Shown: piece by piece, positions 41,566 to 50,219 of the stretch | Layout: the number at the start of each line of letters is the position of its first letter | Position numbering within the stretch: the first letter of the stretch is position 1 | DNA from: an uncultured Lachnospiraceae bacterium | Lineage (GTDB): Bacteria; Bacillota; Clostridia; Lachnospirales; Lachnospiraceae | DNA: 64,000 bases | Reading direction: 5' to 3' | Assembly (NCBI GenBank): GCA_947384285.1 | Contig: CANDGI010000008.1 | Span: forward strand, 42,834-106,833 | Position numbers and translations under genes: made by a program | Notes under the pieces: generated by a model | Databases searched by the model: none | What the model saw: only the letters and a program-made list of their open reading frames with translations | Told to the model about the DNA's origin: nothing

Positions 41566-41814
41566 ATGACAATTATGGATGGAACTATTGACAAAACATA
41601 TATTGTGACAGACATTTCCATGGATGCGCCCATCATGCGGAGGCTGGAAGCGTTGGGAATCAACAGCGGCACCAAGCTTCGGCTGATGAACCGGAAACGG
41701 AACGGCACTGTGATTATCAAAGTCCGGGGCACACGCTGGGCAATCGGAAGGGACATCGCAGGCGGGATTCTGGTAAATCCTGCAGAAGGGAAGGAAGCGC
41801 ATGGAAATGATTAA
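41566..41814 (+). CDS. feoA: Ferrous iron transport protein A
   Basis: 82-residue SH3-like protein that works with FeoB. Characteristic phrases are MRRLEALGINSGTKLRLMNR and GTRWAIGRDIAGGILVNP. The start follows GAGGG. It overlaps feoB by 14 bases and shares its promoter and Fur-like box. Its exact role in FeoB activity is not settled in the family. Confidence 0.92.
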   Translation: MTIMDGTIDKTYIVTDISMDAPIMRRLEALGINSGTKLRLMNRKRNGTVIIKVRGTRWAIGRDIAGGILVNPAEGKEAHGND

Positions 41815-43786
41815 AGTAGGGTTTGTGGGGAATCCCAATTGCGGGAAAACCACCTTATTCAATGCATATACCGGGGCGAACCTGAAGGTGGCCAACTGGC
41901 CCGGGGTCACCGTGGAAAAAGTGGAAGGGGAGACAGTTTATAAAGGCCAGAAATTGAAGCTGATTGACCTGCCGGGGATTTACAGCCTTACCTCTTACTC
42001 GATAGAAGAGAAGGTTTCCAGGCGGTGCATCATGAAAAATGAAGTGGATGTGATTATAAACATTGTGGATGCTTCGGCGCTGGAGCGGAACCTGTACCTG
42101 ACCATGCAGCTTTTGGAGCTTGGCAAGCCGGTGATTCTGGCGTTGAATATGATGGATATTGTGGAAGAGCGGGGCATGGAGATTGACCTGCACCGTCTGC
42201 CGGAAATGCTTGGCGGTATCCCGGTAGTGCCTGTTTCTGCCAGGAAAAGAAGCGGGCTGGATGTTCTTCTGCATGCGGTGGTTCACCATTATGAGGAAAA
42301 ACACCAGCCGGAAATTGTCACTTACCGGGAAGACATCGAAGAAAAAATCCGTTTGCTGGAGCAGGAATTGCAGTCAAAATACCAGATATCAGAAAACGTC
42401 CGCTGGTATGCCATTAAATTATTAGAGTGGGACGAGGAGCTAACATCCCTCTATCCCTTGGAATTGCCGGAGGTTTTGGATAGAAGCTATGAAAAGGATA
42501 TCATCAACCAGAAATACGATTACATAGAAGAGGTCATAGAAGACACGTTGTTTTACAAGTCGGAAAAGGCGGCTTTTACAGATAAAGTAGATGAAGTCCT
42601 AACCCACCCCATCTGGGGAATGCCGATTTTTTTCGGGGTCATGGCTATTGTATTTTTTCTGACTTTTTTTGTAGGAGATGCGCTGAAAGGCGGCTTTGAA
42701 GCAGTCCTGGAATCCGTTTCCAACGGGATGCTGCATGTCTTAGAGCAGATGGGTGTGGCTCCATGGCTCATATCGATGATTGTGGACGGCATACTTGCAG
42801 GAGTAGGAGGAATCTTGACGTTTCTGCCTAATATTTTTATTTTATTTCTGGCGCTTGCCTTGCTGGAGGACAGCGGCTATATGGCAAGGGTGGCCTACGT
42901 GATGGATGGGCTGATGGGATATCTGGGTCTTTCTGGCAAAGCATTTCTGCCCATGGTGCTGGGATTCGGCTGTACTGTGCCTGCTGTTATGGCGGCCAGG
43001 GCATTGGAGAAGGAATCGGACCGCAGAAGGACAATATTGATTACCCCCTTTATGTCCTGTTCTGCAAGGCTTCCCATCTATGTGCTGTTTTCAGGGATGT
43101 TTTTTGGAAAATATGCTGCATTTGCGGCAATTTCCATGTATTTTCTGGGGATGGCGGTTGCGATTCTTGTTGCGCTGGTGATTCATCGGGTGGAAACCCA
43201 CACAGAACACCATACCTTATTAATTGAGCTGCCAGAATATAAGACCCCCAATGCCAGGACCATCGCTGTTTATGTCTGGGAAAAAATCAAAGATTATCTG
43301 ACGAAGGCGGGGACTACGATTTTTATTGCTTCTATCATTATCTGGTTTCTGCTGAATTTCAGCATGCATGGGATGGTAGATGAGGTTTCTGAGAGTTTTG
43401 GAGCAGCACTGGGGCATTGGATGGAACCCATATTGGCTCCGGCAGGCCTTGGCATGTGGCAGATTGGAGTAGCGTTGATTTCCGGTATTTCCGCAAAGGA
43501 AGTGGTGGTAAGCAGCTTCTGCGTTCTTTTCGGCATTAACAATGTAAATTCTGCAGCAGGCATGGCATCCCTGACCGGGCAGCTGGCAGAGGCTGGCTTT
43601 GGCCCGATGAATGCATACTGCATGATGGTATTCTGCCTGCTCTATGTGCCCTGCGCAGCCACCATAGGAACCATTAAAAAAGAAACCGGATCCATGAAAT
43701 TTACTTTAAAAATGCTGGTGTTCCAGCTTGTGACGGCATGGATTGTGTCAGCTTTGGTGTACCAGATAGGTTCTTTGATCTTATAA
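41801..43786 (+). CDS. feoB: Ferrous iron transporter B
   Basis: 661-residue Fe2+ transporter with an N-terminal G domain: G1 GFVGNPNCGKTTLFNAYTG, G3 IDLPGIYSLTSYS, G4 LALNMMDI. A helical GDI domain follows, then a membrane part with two Gate motifs including GFGCTVPAVMAARALEKESD near residue 390. The ATG at 41801 lies behind GGGAAGGAAG; the ATG at 41807 is also possible. Iron import serves the Fe-S-rich Rnf complex and the hydrogenase encoded next. The region after the stop contains a family 2 repeat rather than a clear terminator. Confidence 0.96.
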   Translation: MEMIKVGFVGNPNCGKTTLFNAYTGANLKVANWPGVTVEKVEGETVYKGQKLKLIDLPGIYSLTSYSIEEKVSRRCIMKNEVDVIINIVDASALERNLYLTMQLLELGKPVILALNMMDIVEERGMEIDLHRLPEMLGGIPVVPVSARKRSGLDVLLHAVVHHYEEKHQPEIVTYREDIEEKIRLLEQELQSKYQISENVRWYAIKLLEWDEELTSLYPLELPEVLDRSYEKDIINQKYDYIEEVIEDTLFYKSEKAAFTDKVDEVLTHPIWGMPIFFGVMAIVFFLTFFVGDALKGGFEAVLESVSNGMLHVLEQMGVAPWLISMIVDGILAGVGGILTFLPNIFILFLALALLEDSGYMARVAYVMDGLMGYLGLSGKAFLPMVLGFGCTVPAVMAARALEKESDRRRTILITPFMSCSARLPIYVLFSGMFFGKYAAFAAISMYFLGMAVAILVALVIHRVETHTEHHTLLIELPEYKTPNARTIAVYVWEKIKDYLTKAGTTIFIASIIIWFLLNFSMHGMVDEVSESFGAALGHWMEPILAPAGLGMWQIGVALISGISAKEVVVSSFCVLFGINNVNSAAGMASLTGQLAEAGFGPMNAYCMMVFCLLYVPCAATIGTIKKETGSMKFTLKMLVFQLVTAWIVSALVYQIGSLIL

Positions 43787-43814
43787 TTCCTTTTTTTGGA
43801 ATTGTGTACCCTGG

Positions 43815-43915
43815 GGCTTTCGGGAAATGATTAGCTATCCGCAATATATACTGCAGCCTTCAGTGGCATAACGATATATTGTAGGTGAATTGAATCAATA
43901 GCCTTTCAGAAAATA
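43815..43915 (+). repeat. Repeat family 2, copy 3
   Basis: GGGCTTTCGGGAAATGATTA and the inner arms CAATATAT/ATATATTG followed by TAGGTGA align with the trpS terminator element (2392-2496). The right outer arm is lost, so the terminator stem is not intact here. Confidence 0.6.
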
Positions 43916-43953
43916 AGAAAAGAGTATTTTATGAAATACATAGTAAAATCCCC

Positions 43954-43982
43954 TTGCAAGAGAGATACTGCCGTGTTAAAAT
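43954..43982 (+). promoter_or_regulatory. Promoter of the [FeFe] hydrogenase gene
   Basis: TTGCAA at 43954-43959, a 17-bp spacer, and TAAAAT at 43977-43982 with an extended TG. The start codon is at 44026 behind AGAGAGG. Confidence 0.7.
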
Positions 43983-44025
43983 ATTAACAAACCTAAAAAG
44001 AGAGCAAAGAGAGAGGTAAAATACT

Positions 44026-45474
44026 ATGTATGCTGATGAGAATGTGATTAGAATCAAACATGATGTACTTTACGAAGTGGCAAAGCTGGCATTTGCCGGA
44101 GAATTGGATTCCAAAAGGGATCACATTGCATTGGAATTGATTCCAGGGCCTACCCCCAAGTTCCGCTGCTGCATCTACAAGGAAAGAGAGATTATCCGCC
44201 AGAGGGTCCGCCTGGCAGAAGGTAAGGCTCCAGGGGCTGTGGATGATGGAAATATCATCCAGGTTATCAGTTCTGCTTGCGAGGACTGCCCTATTTCCAG
44301 TTACACCGTTACGGAAAACTGCCAGAATTGTATTGGAAAGGCATGTATCAATGCCTGCAAATTTGGTGCCATCGAAATGGGAAGGGATCGTTCCCATATT
44401 GATGCGTCCAAGTGCAAGGAGTGCGGAAAATGTGCACAGGCCTGTCCTTACAATGCAATTGCACATCTGAAAAGACCCTGTAAGTTCAGCTGCCCGGTGG
44501 ATGCTATTACATACGATGAGCACGGAATTTCCATCATCGACAAAGAAAAATGCATCCGCTGCGGAAAATGCATCCATAGCTGCCCATTTGGCGCCATCGG
44601 CTCCAAGACCTTTATTGTAGATGTGGTGGAAGCATTGAAATCCGGCAAGAAGGTTTACGCTATGGCAGCTCCGGCAACGGAAGGCCAGTTTGGCGCAGAC
44701 ATTACCACCGCAAGCTGGAAGAAAGCCATGTTAGAGCTTGGCTTTGACGATTTCTATGATGTGGGCCTTGGCGGAGACATGACTGCTGCATATGAAGCAG
44801 AAGAGTGGGCAGAAGCATACCAGGAAGGCAAGAAGAAAGTAACCTCCTGCTGCCCGGCATTTGTGAATATGGTGCGTCTCCACTATCCCCAGCTTGCAGA
44901 CTGCGTCTCCACTACAGTTTCTCCTATGTGCGCAGTGTCGCGTCTGATTAAAGCACAGGATCCGGATGCTGTAACCGTATTTATCGGGCCTTGCCTGGCA
45001 AAGAAATCCGAGGTAGTGGATCAGAAGATTCCGGGAAATGCAGATTATGTTTTAACTTACAGTGAAATCCGTGCCATTATGAAAGCAAAGGATGTTACAC
45101 TTAAGCCATGTGAAAATGATGACCAGATTGCTTCTGTTTATGGTAAACGTTTTGCCAACTCCGGTGGAGTTACCGCGGCAGTATTGCAAAGCCTGAAAGA
45201 GTCAGAGCATGAGATTGATGCAAAGGTCTATAAAGCAAATGGCGCAGCAGAATGCAAGAAAGCGCTGCTTCTTTTACGGGCGGCAAAATTGCCCAATGAT
45301 TTTGTGGAAGGCATGATTTGCGATGGCGGCTGCGTGGGCGGGCCCAGCGCATTCCATGATCAGGTATCCTCAAAGAAAGACCGCGATGCCTTGATTTCAC
45401 AGGCAGATGGCCGTGGAATCCACGAGAATTTAAAAAATTATGATATGGACAGTTTTTCCATGCATCGGGAATAA
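44026..45474 (+). CDS. Monomeric [FeFe] hydrogenase (probable group B)
   Basis: 482 residues. The N-terminal part has cysteine clusters for [4Fe-4S] centres (CEDCPISSYTVTENC; CIGKACINACKFGAI; CKECGKCAQACPYNAI; CIRCGKCIHSCPFGAIG). The H-cluster domain has all three ligand motifs in the variant form typical of group B enzymes: TSCCPAFVNMV (L1), GPCLAKKSE (L2) and EGMICDGGCVGGP (L3). It probably exchanges electrons with ferredoxin to evolve H2. No maturation genes (hydEFG) or partner subunits are nearby. It is its own transcription unit with promoter and terminator, next to the iron importer. Confidence 0.92.
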   Translation: MYADENVIRIKHDVLYEVAKLAFAGELDSKRDHIALELIPGPTPKFRCCIYKEREIIRQRVRLAEGKAPGAVDDGNIIQVISSACEDCPISSYTVTENCQNCIGKACINACKFGAIEMGRDRSHIDASKCKECGKCAQACPYNAIAHLKRPCKFSCPVDAITYDEHGISIIDKEKCIRCGKCIHSCPFGAIGSKTFIVDVVEALKSGKKVYAMAAPATEGQFGADITTASWKKAMLELGFDDFYDVGLGGDMTAAYEAEEWAEAYQEGKKKVTSCCPAFVNMVRLHYPQLADCVSTTVSPMCAVSRLIKAQDPDAVTVFIGPCLAKKSEVVDQKIPGNADYVLTYSEIRAIMKAKDVTLKPCENDDQIASVYGKRFANSGGVTAAVLQSLKESEHEIDAKVYKANGAAECKKALLLLRAAKLPNDFVEGMICDGGCVGGPSAFHDQVSSKKDRDALISQADGRGIHENLKNYDMDSFSMHRE

Positions 45475-45510
45475 TTTTTTCCTTTCCCTTGCTGGTTGAA
45501 CATGCAGAGC

Positions 45511-45556
45511 AAAGGTGCAAGGCCTATGGATAAAACCATGGGCTTTGTGCCTTTTT
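45511..45556 (+). terminator. Terminator of the hydrogenase gene
   Basis: A 19-bp stem with wobbles (45511-45529 with 45536-45554) and the loop ATAAAA; the stem runs into CTTTTTC. Confidence 0.9.
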
Positions 45557-45787
45557 CATTTTCTAAGTATTAAGACTGGGAAACAGGATTGTTAGAACTT
45601 TTTATTTTTCATGAGAAATAATTAAAAAATATCTTCCATTTTCTGGAGAAGCATGTATAATTAGTACTATATATAGGCGGAAAGTACTGTTGTTTTCAGA
45701 AGGAAGGGGGAGATTGCATAGGTACAAAAACGTAGTTTGTCCGAATTGATTGCAGGATATGCATTTTAACGAAGGAGGTATAATTTA
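45557..45787 (+). promoter_or_regulatory. Leader region of the surface-protein operon
   Basis: Contains TATAAT at 45656-45661 as the likely -10; the -35 is not clear. A leader of about 120 nt ends in GAAGGAGGTATAA before the ATG at 45788. The last 35 bases resemble those before the paralogue at 50220 (GAGGAGGTATAA), so the leader was duplicated with the gene. No open frame is evident. Confidence 0.45.
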
Positions 45788-48700
45788 ATGAGGAAACAAG
45801 GAAAAAGATTAGGGAAGAAATTAGCGGGAACTTTGTTGGCGGTATCTCTGGCAGCAGCTGCAGTCTTTCCCATGCAGGGCGTGGCAGCAGGGGGAAATGA
45901 GAGCGGATATGAGGATTCTGAAGGGAAGATATTGACAGAGGATACAGCGGCAGGAGTGTCCGAGGAAGGACAACAGGCGGCAGAAGGAGAACGGAAGCAG
46001 GAAGCAGGAAAAGAAGAGCAGCCGGAGATGGAAGGAAAACGGAAAACAGCAATCATAGAGGAGGAACAACAAGAGGAAGGAGAAACACAACGGAAGATTC
46101 TGAAGGAACCACAGAAGCTGGAGAATGAAGGGCAGGAAGCGGAGGAAGGAACTCCAGGAAATAGGAATATCAACGAAGTGGAACCGGAAGGGCAGGAAAC
46201 GCAAATAACCGAAGAGGCAGAGGGGAAAACATTCATGCTTCCCCAGGAAAATGGGGAGGAAGATAGTATGCCCCGGACGGATAAGTATGATATTGACCGG
46301 CCGGTGATTCAGAGTTTTGAATTCCAAGAGAATGGACAGGCGTTGACGAAAAGTGATACGCTTCATTTTACCGTGTCAGCGTATGATTTAGGCAGTGGGA
46401 TTAATGATATTTCTGTTTATATAGAATGCAATGACTCGTATATATCTGGAACTTGGATAGAATTGAAAGAAAGCGGAGAAGAAAATAAATATACTGCTTC
46501 ATTTTCCTGTAATGAGCTGAAAGGAATTAACTATTATATTTCGTTAATTAGTGTAACAGATGCGGTTGGAAATTATACGAATTGGGAGACACGGGATGAT
46601 AATGGAATTCTCTATACATTTACGATGAATAATAAAATTGCGGATGGTAATATATCTGTTTCCAATTTCCAGATGCAGGCAAATCCTTCCAACGCAGATG
46701 GAAAGTTAAGGGTTGGCGATACAGTAACTTATACTGTAGATGTGACATGTGAAAATGAAGAAGTAGAAGGATACAATATGAAGCTGTACATTCACACAGA
46801 TAATTATTCTGGTTGGGAAGGGGTGGGTATGAGTTATGATGCATCTGCAAAAAGACTCACAGGTATTTATACTGTCACAGACAGGACTTATCCTGGGGAA
46901 TGGGCATTGGTAGAAATCTATATAGGTGCGAAATCGGGAAGCAGATATTATTTTCATCCGAAAAGTATTGAACCGGAAGCAGATTGGAAATTCACCGTAG
47001 TTCAGGAAAATTTTGATACGGAAAAGCCAGTCATTGAAAATATCATAATTGACAAGAATGAGCAATTGGTGAAAACAGGGGAAATTGTTACGATAAAAGT
47101 AAAAGTAACAGAGGAAAATCCATCACAGTATGCTATTGCACATATTACTCCACAGGTAACATATGTCTCTGTCAAAACATATGTTCGTTTGGAGTATAAT
47201 GCAGCCACGAGCGAGTACATAGGACAAATTGAAATTACAGAGGATACCTATCCCTGTGAATGGGCGCTTGCAGGTTTAGGTGTATATGACGAAGTAGGGC
47301 ATGTGGCATTTTTGGATGATTTCAAAGGTGATTATTACTATACTTATCCCTGGTATTATAAAGTAAGTTCGAAAAACACTTACCGGGAAGATTGGAAAAA
47401 AGTAACATTTGAATTTTATGGGTTTGCGCAGCAAGAGGATGGGAGTTTTCGATATGATTGCCTGATTCCTTCCCAGGAAGTTGAGAAAGTGGGCAGAAGG
47501 GCTTCGCTAAAGGATTTGGGCGTTTCTTTTCCACAGCCCATAGAAGGCGTTAATGTAGAATGGAAAGGCCATAATAATTGGGGAGACGAAGGATTTGACA
47601 TAAAGGAAGACACAGGCTTGTTGTTTGATAGCACCTCTGATATGACTTATCAAATAACTGCCGTCTATGACAAAGGCTGTGCCAATGTGTCCCTCACCTA
47701 TATGTCAAAAGACAGCGGAAGAAAGACCGTATGCATTCCAGTTTTTGTGGGCAAGGAAGCAACTTTCAAGGATGTGTTAAGTGAACTGAAATTGCCAGAT
47801 GATGCCCAGACAGAGGAGTTTGTCAAATTCCAATTGGAGGAATATTATGATGAGATTACGCCAGTAGGCGATATATCTTATTTTTCCGTAGAAGCGAAAT
47901 ATAACAACTGCCAGGTGGCCTGGAACACAAGATATATTGACAAAGACGGCAAAGAAGCCACCAAGGTAGTCAGCAAATCATATTTGGAAGGAACAAACCT
48001 AAGTGATGCGCTGGCAGATCTGGAACAGCCGGAACCAGCCAAGGGCATGGAATTTGAAACATGGGTTTTGGCAAGCTCTGACACGGCACAGACTATCACC
48101 CAGCCCATGGCGAATATTGATGTCATTGCAGTCTACCAAGGAAAGACTACCGTAGATGCTTCCTCCACTTACCGGGGAACAGACGGGACGATAGCAGCGA
48201 ATCGCAAGCTGATGTTCTTAGATGGGGAAGAACTGACAGATGCAGAAATCCAGGGAAAAGCCACAGAGGCTTTCAAAGATGTAAACCATCTGGAAGGCTT
48301 AAGGCTGTCCGAGTGGAAGGGAGTTATAAGCCTGAATCAAGGCAGATATAAGGAAGTCCAGTTCCAGGCATTGTATTATAACTGTGTGGTAACCTTAAAA
48401 TTCCCAGATAACACATGCCAGTATATTGTTGTAGATAAAGGGTCAAGTTATACGCTTCCCACGGAATATGAGAGATATAAGGATATCATCTGGGATGGAT
48501 ATGAAAAAGGCGCGGCAGTAACGATAGATAAAGATACGGAATTTACCATGAAAGAATGGAAGGACGGTTCAGAGGGAGAGACAAGCGGGGGAAAGCTTTC
48601 CGGCAAAGAGATTGCCAAGGCAGCAGAGGAGATCAACAATGCATCAGAAGGGGATACCATTACCATAGATATGAAAAAAGCTACCGTAATTCCCAAGGAA

Positions 48701-49375
48701 GTATTGGAGGCAATGAAAGGAAAATCTGTCAATGTTGTGCTTAAGATGGAAGGTTATAGTTGGACGCTTAATGGCACGGATGTGGTGGCAGATAATTTGA
48801 AGGATATTGACCTGGAGGTAAAGATTGATACCGATGCCATCCCTTCCAGCATCGTAACATCCATTGCAGGGAATCATCCGGCAACCCAGATTTCGCTGAC
48901 CCATAATGGGGAGTTTGGGTTCCGGGCAGACCTTACCTTGAATCTTGGCAGTGAAAATGCTGGCAGCACTGGAAACCTGTACTATTATGACAGCAGCAAA
49001 AAACTGGTCTTTATCAATGCCGCACAGATTGGGGCAGATGGAACTACAAGCCTGCCATTTTCCCATGCATCTGATTATGTCATTGTCATTGACAATAAGT
49101 CCTCTGACGTAAATGAGAAGGATAATGAAAATGATAATGAAAAAGACAATAAAAATGATAGAGATTTAAAAGCAGACGATAAAAAGAAAGAGGACAAAGA
49201 CAGCGAAACAGCAAATGGTAGAGATTTAAAAGCAGACGATAAAAAGAAAGAGGACAAAGACAGCGAAACAGCCAATGTCAAAAAGAATCCAAATAATATC
49301 ACCGCAGATTCCAACACGGCAAAGACGGACACGACAGATTCCAGTAAAATGAAGAGTCCCAAGACGGGAGAATAA
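45788..49375 (+). CDS. Large secreted surface protein ending in SPKTGE (sortase substrate candidate)
   Basis: 1195 residues. The signal peptide KKLAGTLLAVSLAAAAVFP has its cleavage near GVAAGG. A Glu/Gln-rich spacer (about 35-160) precedes three Ig-like repeats of about 115-120 residues (from about 167, 290 and 409; motif PVIENIIIDKN). A further beta-rich part (from about 531, FEFYGFAQQEDGS) leads to a conserved C-terminal domain (about 1000-1100; SLTHNGEFGFRADLTLNLG) and a Lys/Asp/Glu tail ending KSPKTGE. No membrane anchor follows that motif. It shares all modules with the protein at 50220. It is probably an adhesin or glycan-binding protein; the ligand is unknown. The sortase gene starts two bases after its stop. 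Confidence 0.88.
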   Translation: MRKQGKRLGKKLAGTLLAVSLAAAAVFPMQGVAAGGNESGYEDSEGKILTEDTAAGVSEEGQQAAEGERKQEAGKEEQPEMEGKRKTAIIEEEQQEEGETQRKILKEPQKLENEGQEAEEGTPGNRNINEVEPEGQETQITEEAEGKTFMLPQENGEEDSMPRTDKYDIDRPVIQSFEFQENGQALTKSDTLHFTVSAYDLGSGINDISVYIECNDSYISGTWIELKESGEENKYTASFSCNELKGINYYISLISVTDAVGNYTNWETRDDNGILYTFTMNNKIADGNISVSNFQMQANPSNADGKLRVGDTVTYTVDVTCENEEVEGYNMKLYIHTDNYSGWEGVGMSYDASAKRLTGIYTVTDRTYPGEWALVEIYIGAKSGSRYYFHPKSIEPEADWKFTVVQENFDTEKPVIENIIIDKNEQLVKTGEIVTIKVKVTEENPSQYAIAHITPQVTYVSVKTYVRLEYNAATSEYIGQIEITEDTYPCEWALAGLGVYDEVGHVAFLDDFKGDYYYTYPWYYKVSSKNTYREDWKKVTFEFYGFAQQEDGSFRYDCLIPSQEVEKVGRRASLKDLGVSFPQPIEGVNVEWKGHNNWGDEGFDIKEDTGLLFDSTSDMTYQITAVYDKGCANVSLTYMSKDSGRKTVCIPVFVGKEATFKDVLSELKLPDDAQTEEFVKFQLEEYYDEITPVGDISYFSVEAKYNNCQVAWNTRYIDKDGKEATKVVSKSYLEGTNLSDALADLEQPEPAKGMEFETWVLASSDTAQTITQPMANIDVIAVYQGKTTVDASSTYRGTDGTIAANRKLMFLDGEELTDAEIQGKATEAFKDVNHLEGLRLSEWKGVISLNQGRYKEVQFQALYYNCVVTLKFPDNTCQYIVVDKGSSYTLPTEYERYKDIIWDGYEKGAAVTIDKDTEFTMKEWKDGSEGETSGGKLSGKEIAKAAEEINNASEGDTITIDMKKATVIPKEVLEAMKGKSVNVVLKMEGYSWTLNGTDVVADNLKDIDLEVKIDTDAIPSSIVTSIAGNHPATQISLTHNGEFGFRADLTLNLGSENAGSTGNLYYYDSSKKLVFINAAQIGADGTTSLPFSHASDYVIVIDNKSSDVNEKDNENDNEKDNKNDRDLKADDKKKEDKDSETANGRDLKADDKKKEDKDSETANVKKNPNNITADSNTAKTDTTDSSKMKSPKTGE
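49155..49274 (+). repeat. Two near-identical 60-bp units near the 3' end of the first surface gene
   Basis: The period is exactly 60 bp. Both units code RDLKADDKKKEDKDSETAN and differ at about one base near the end. They lengthen the charged tail just before the SPKTGE motif. The near-perfect identity indicates a recent duplication. Confidence 0.9.
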
Positions 49376-49377
49376 GT

Positions 49378-50145
49378 ATGAAAATAGAAAAAAAGAAAAT
49401 ATTTGCGGCTCTTCTGGCTGCGGCCTTTGGGATAACAATTGTCCTGGCAGGCATAAAGACGGGGAATGCAGATATTCCAGAAGGTACGAAAAGTTCTCTG
49501 GAGGTTTCTGCGGAATTTTCCATTGAAGAGGTAAAATTTACGGATGAATCCGGGGAAGTGCAAATTGATTTTGACAGGTTAAAAGAGAAAAACCCGGATA
49601 TCTACGGATGGATTACTGTTCCAGGAACGGAAATTGACTATCCTATTCTGCAAAAAAGCGATTCAAAAGACCCTTACGATAATTATTATCTGGATCATAC
49701 TGTGGATCTGGCGGAGGGGCTGCCTGGGGCAATTTATTCCCAGGCAGTCAACCAGAAGGATTTCAAGGATTCCGTTACGGTTCTGTATGGGCATAACATG
49801 AAGAATGGGGGGATGTTTACAAGTCTCCATAAATTTGAGGAGAAAGAATTTTTTGAAGAGAACCATCAGGTTATGATTTATACGCCGGATGGTGTATTCA
49901 CTTACGAAATATTTGCAACGGTGGATTTTTCAGATGTGCTGATTCCCTATGAGTACGATTTTACCAATCTCTCAGAAGTTCAAAGATACCTTGATGATGT
50001 TAAGAATTGTGAAGGAAATTTCAGGGAAGAGGTAAATGTTTCAAAGGAGGATAAGATTCTTACGTTATCCACCTGCTACAGCGGCCGGGATGCTAACCGG
50101 CTGCTGGTTGAAGCAGTATTAGCGGAGGAGACGCAAACGGAGTAA
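49378..50145 (+). CDS. srtB: Class B sortase
   Basis: Transpeptidase that cuts a C-terminal sorting motif and links the protein to the cell wall. It has one N-terminal membrane anchor (FAALLAAAFGITIVLAG) and then a sortase B fold with YGWITVPGTEIDYPIL. The catalytic His is in VLYGHNMKNGGMF, the Cys in LTLSTCYSG and the Arg in DANRLLVEAV. At 255 residues it fits class B. It lies between two proteins ending in SPKTGE; C. difficile SrtB is known to use (S/P)PxTG motifs, so they are the obvious substrates. The start is behind GGGAG within the upstream gene. Confidence 0.95.
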   Translation: MKIEKKKIFAALLAAAFGITIVLAGIKTGNADIPEGTKSSLEVSAEFSIEEVKFTDESGEVQIDFDRLKEKNPDIYGWITVPGTEIDYPILQKSDSKDPYDNYYLDHTVDLAEGLPGAIYSQAVNQKDFKDSVTVLYGHNMKNGGMFTSLHKFEEKEFFEENHQVMIYTPDGVFTYEIFATVDFSDVLIPYEYDFTNLSEVQRYLDDVKNCEGNFREEVNVSKEDKILTLSTCYSGRDANRLLVEAVLAEETQTE

Positions 50146-50219
50146 AGTTAAACTACAAAAGAACTGCCATTTTTCTAAGGATTTTGAGCAATGTATGTTT
50201 CAGCGAGGAGGTATAAGGG

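Noticed and set aside
43790-43812. AATTCC-TTTTTTT-GGAATT hairpin after feoB as a terminator
   Set aside because: The T run is in the loop rather than after a stem, and the stem is only 6 bp; not a convincing terminator.
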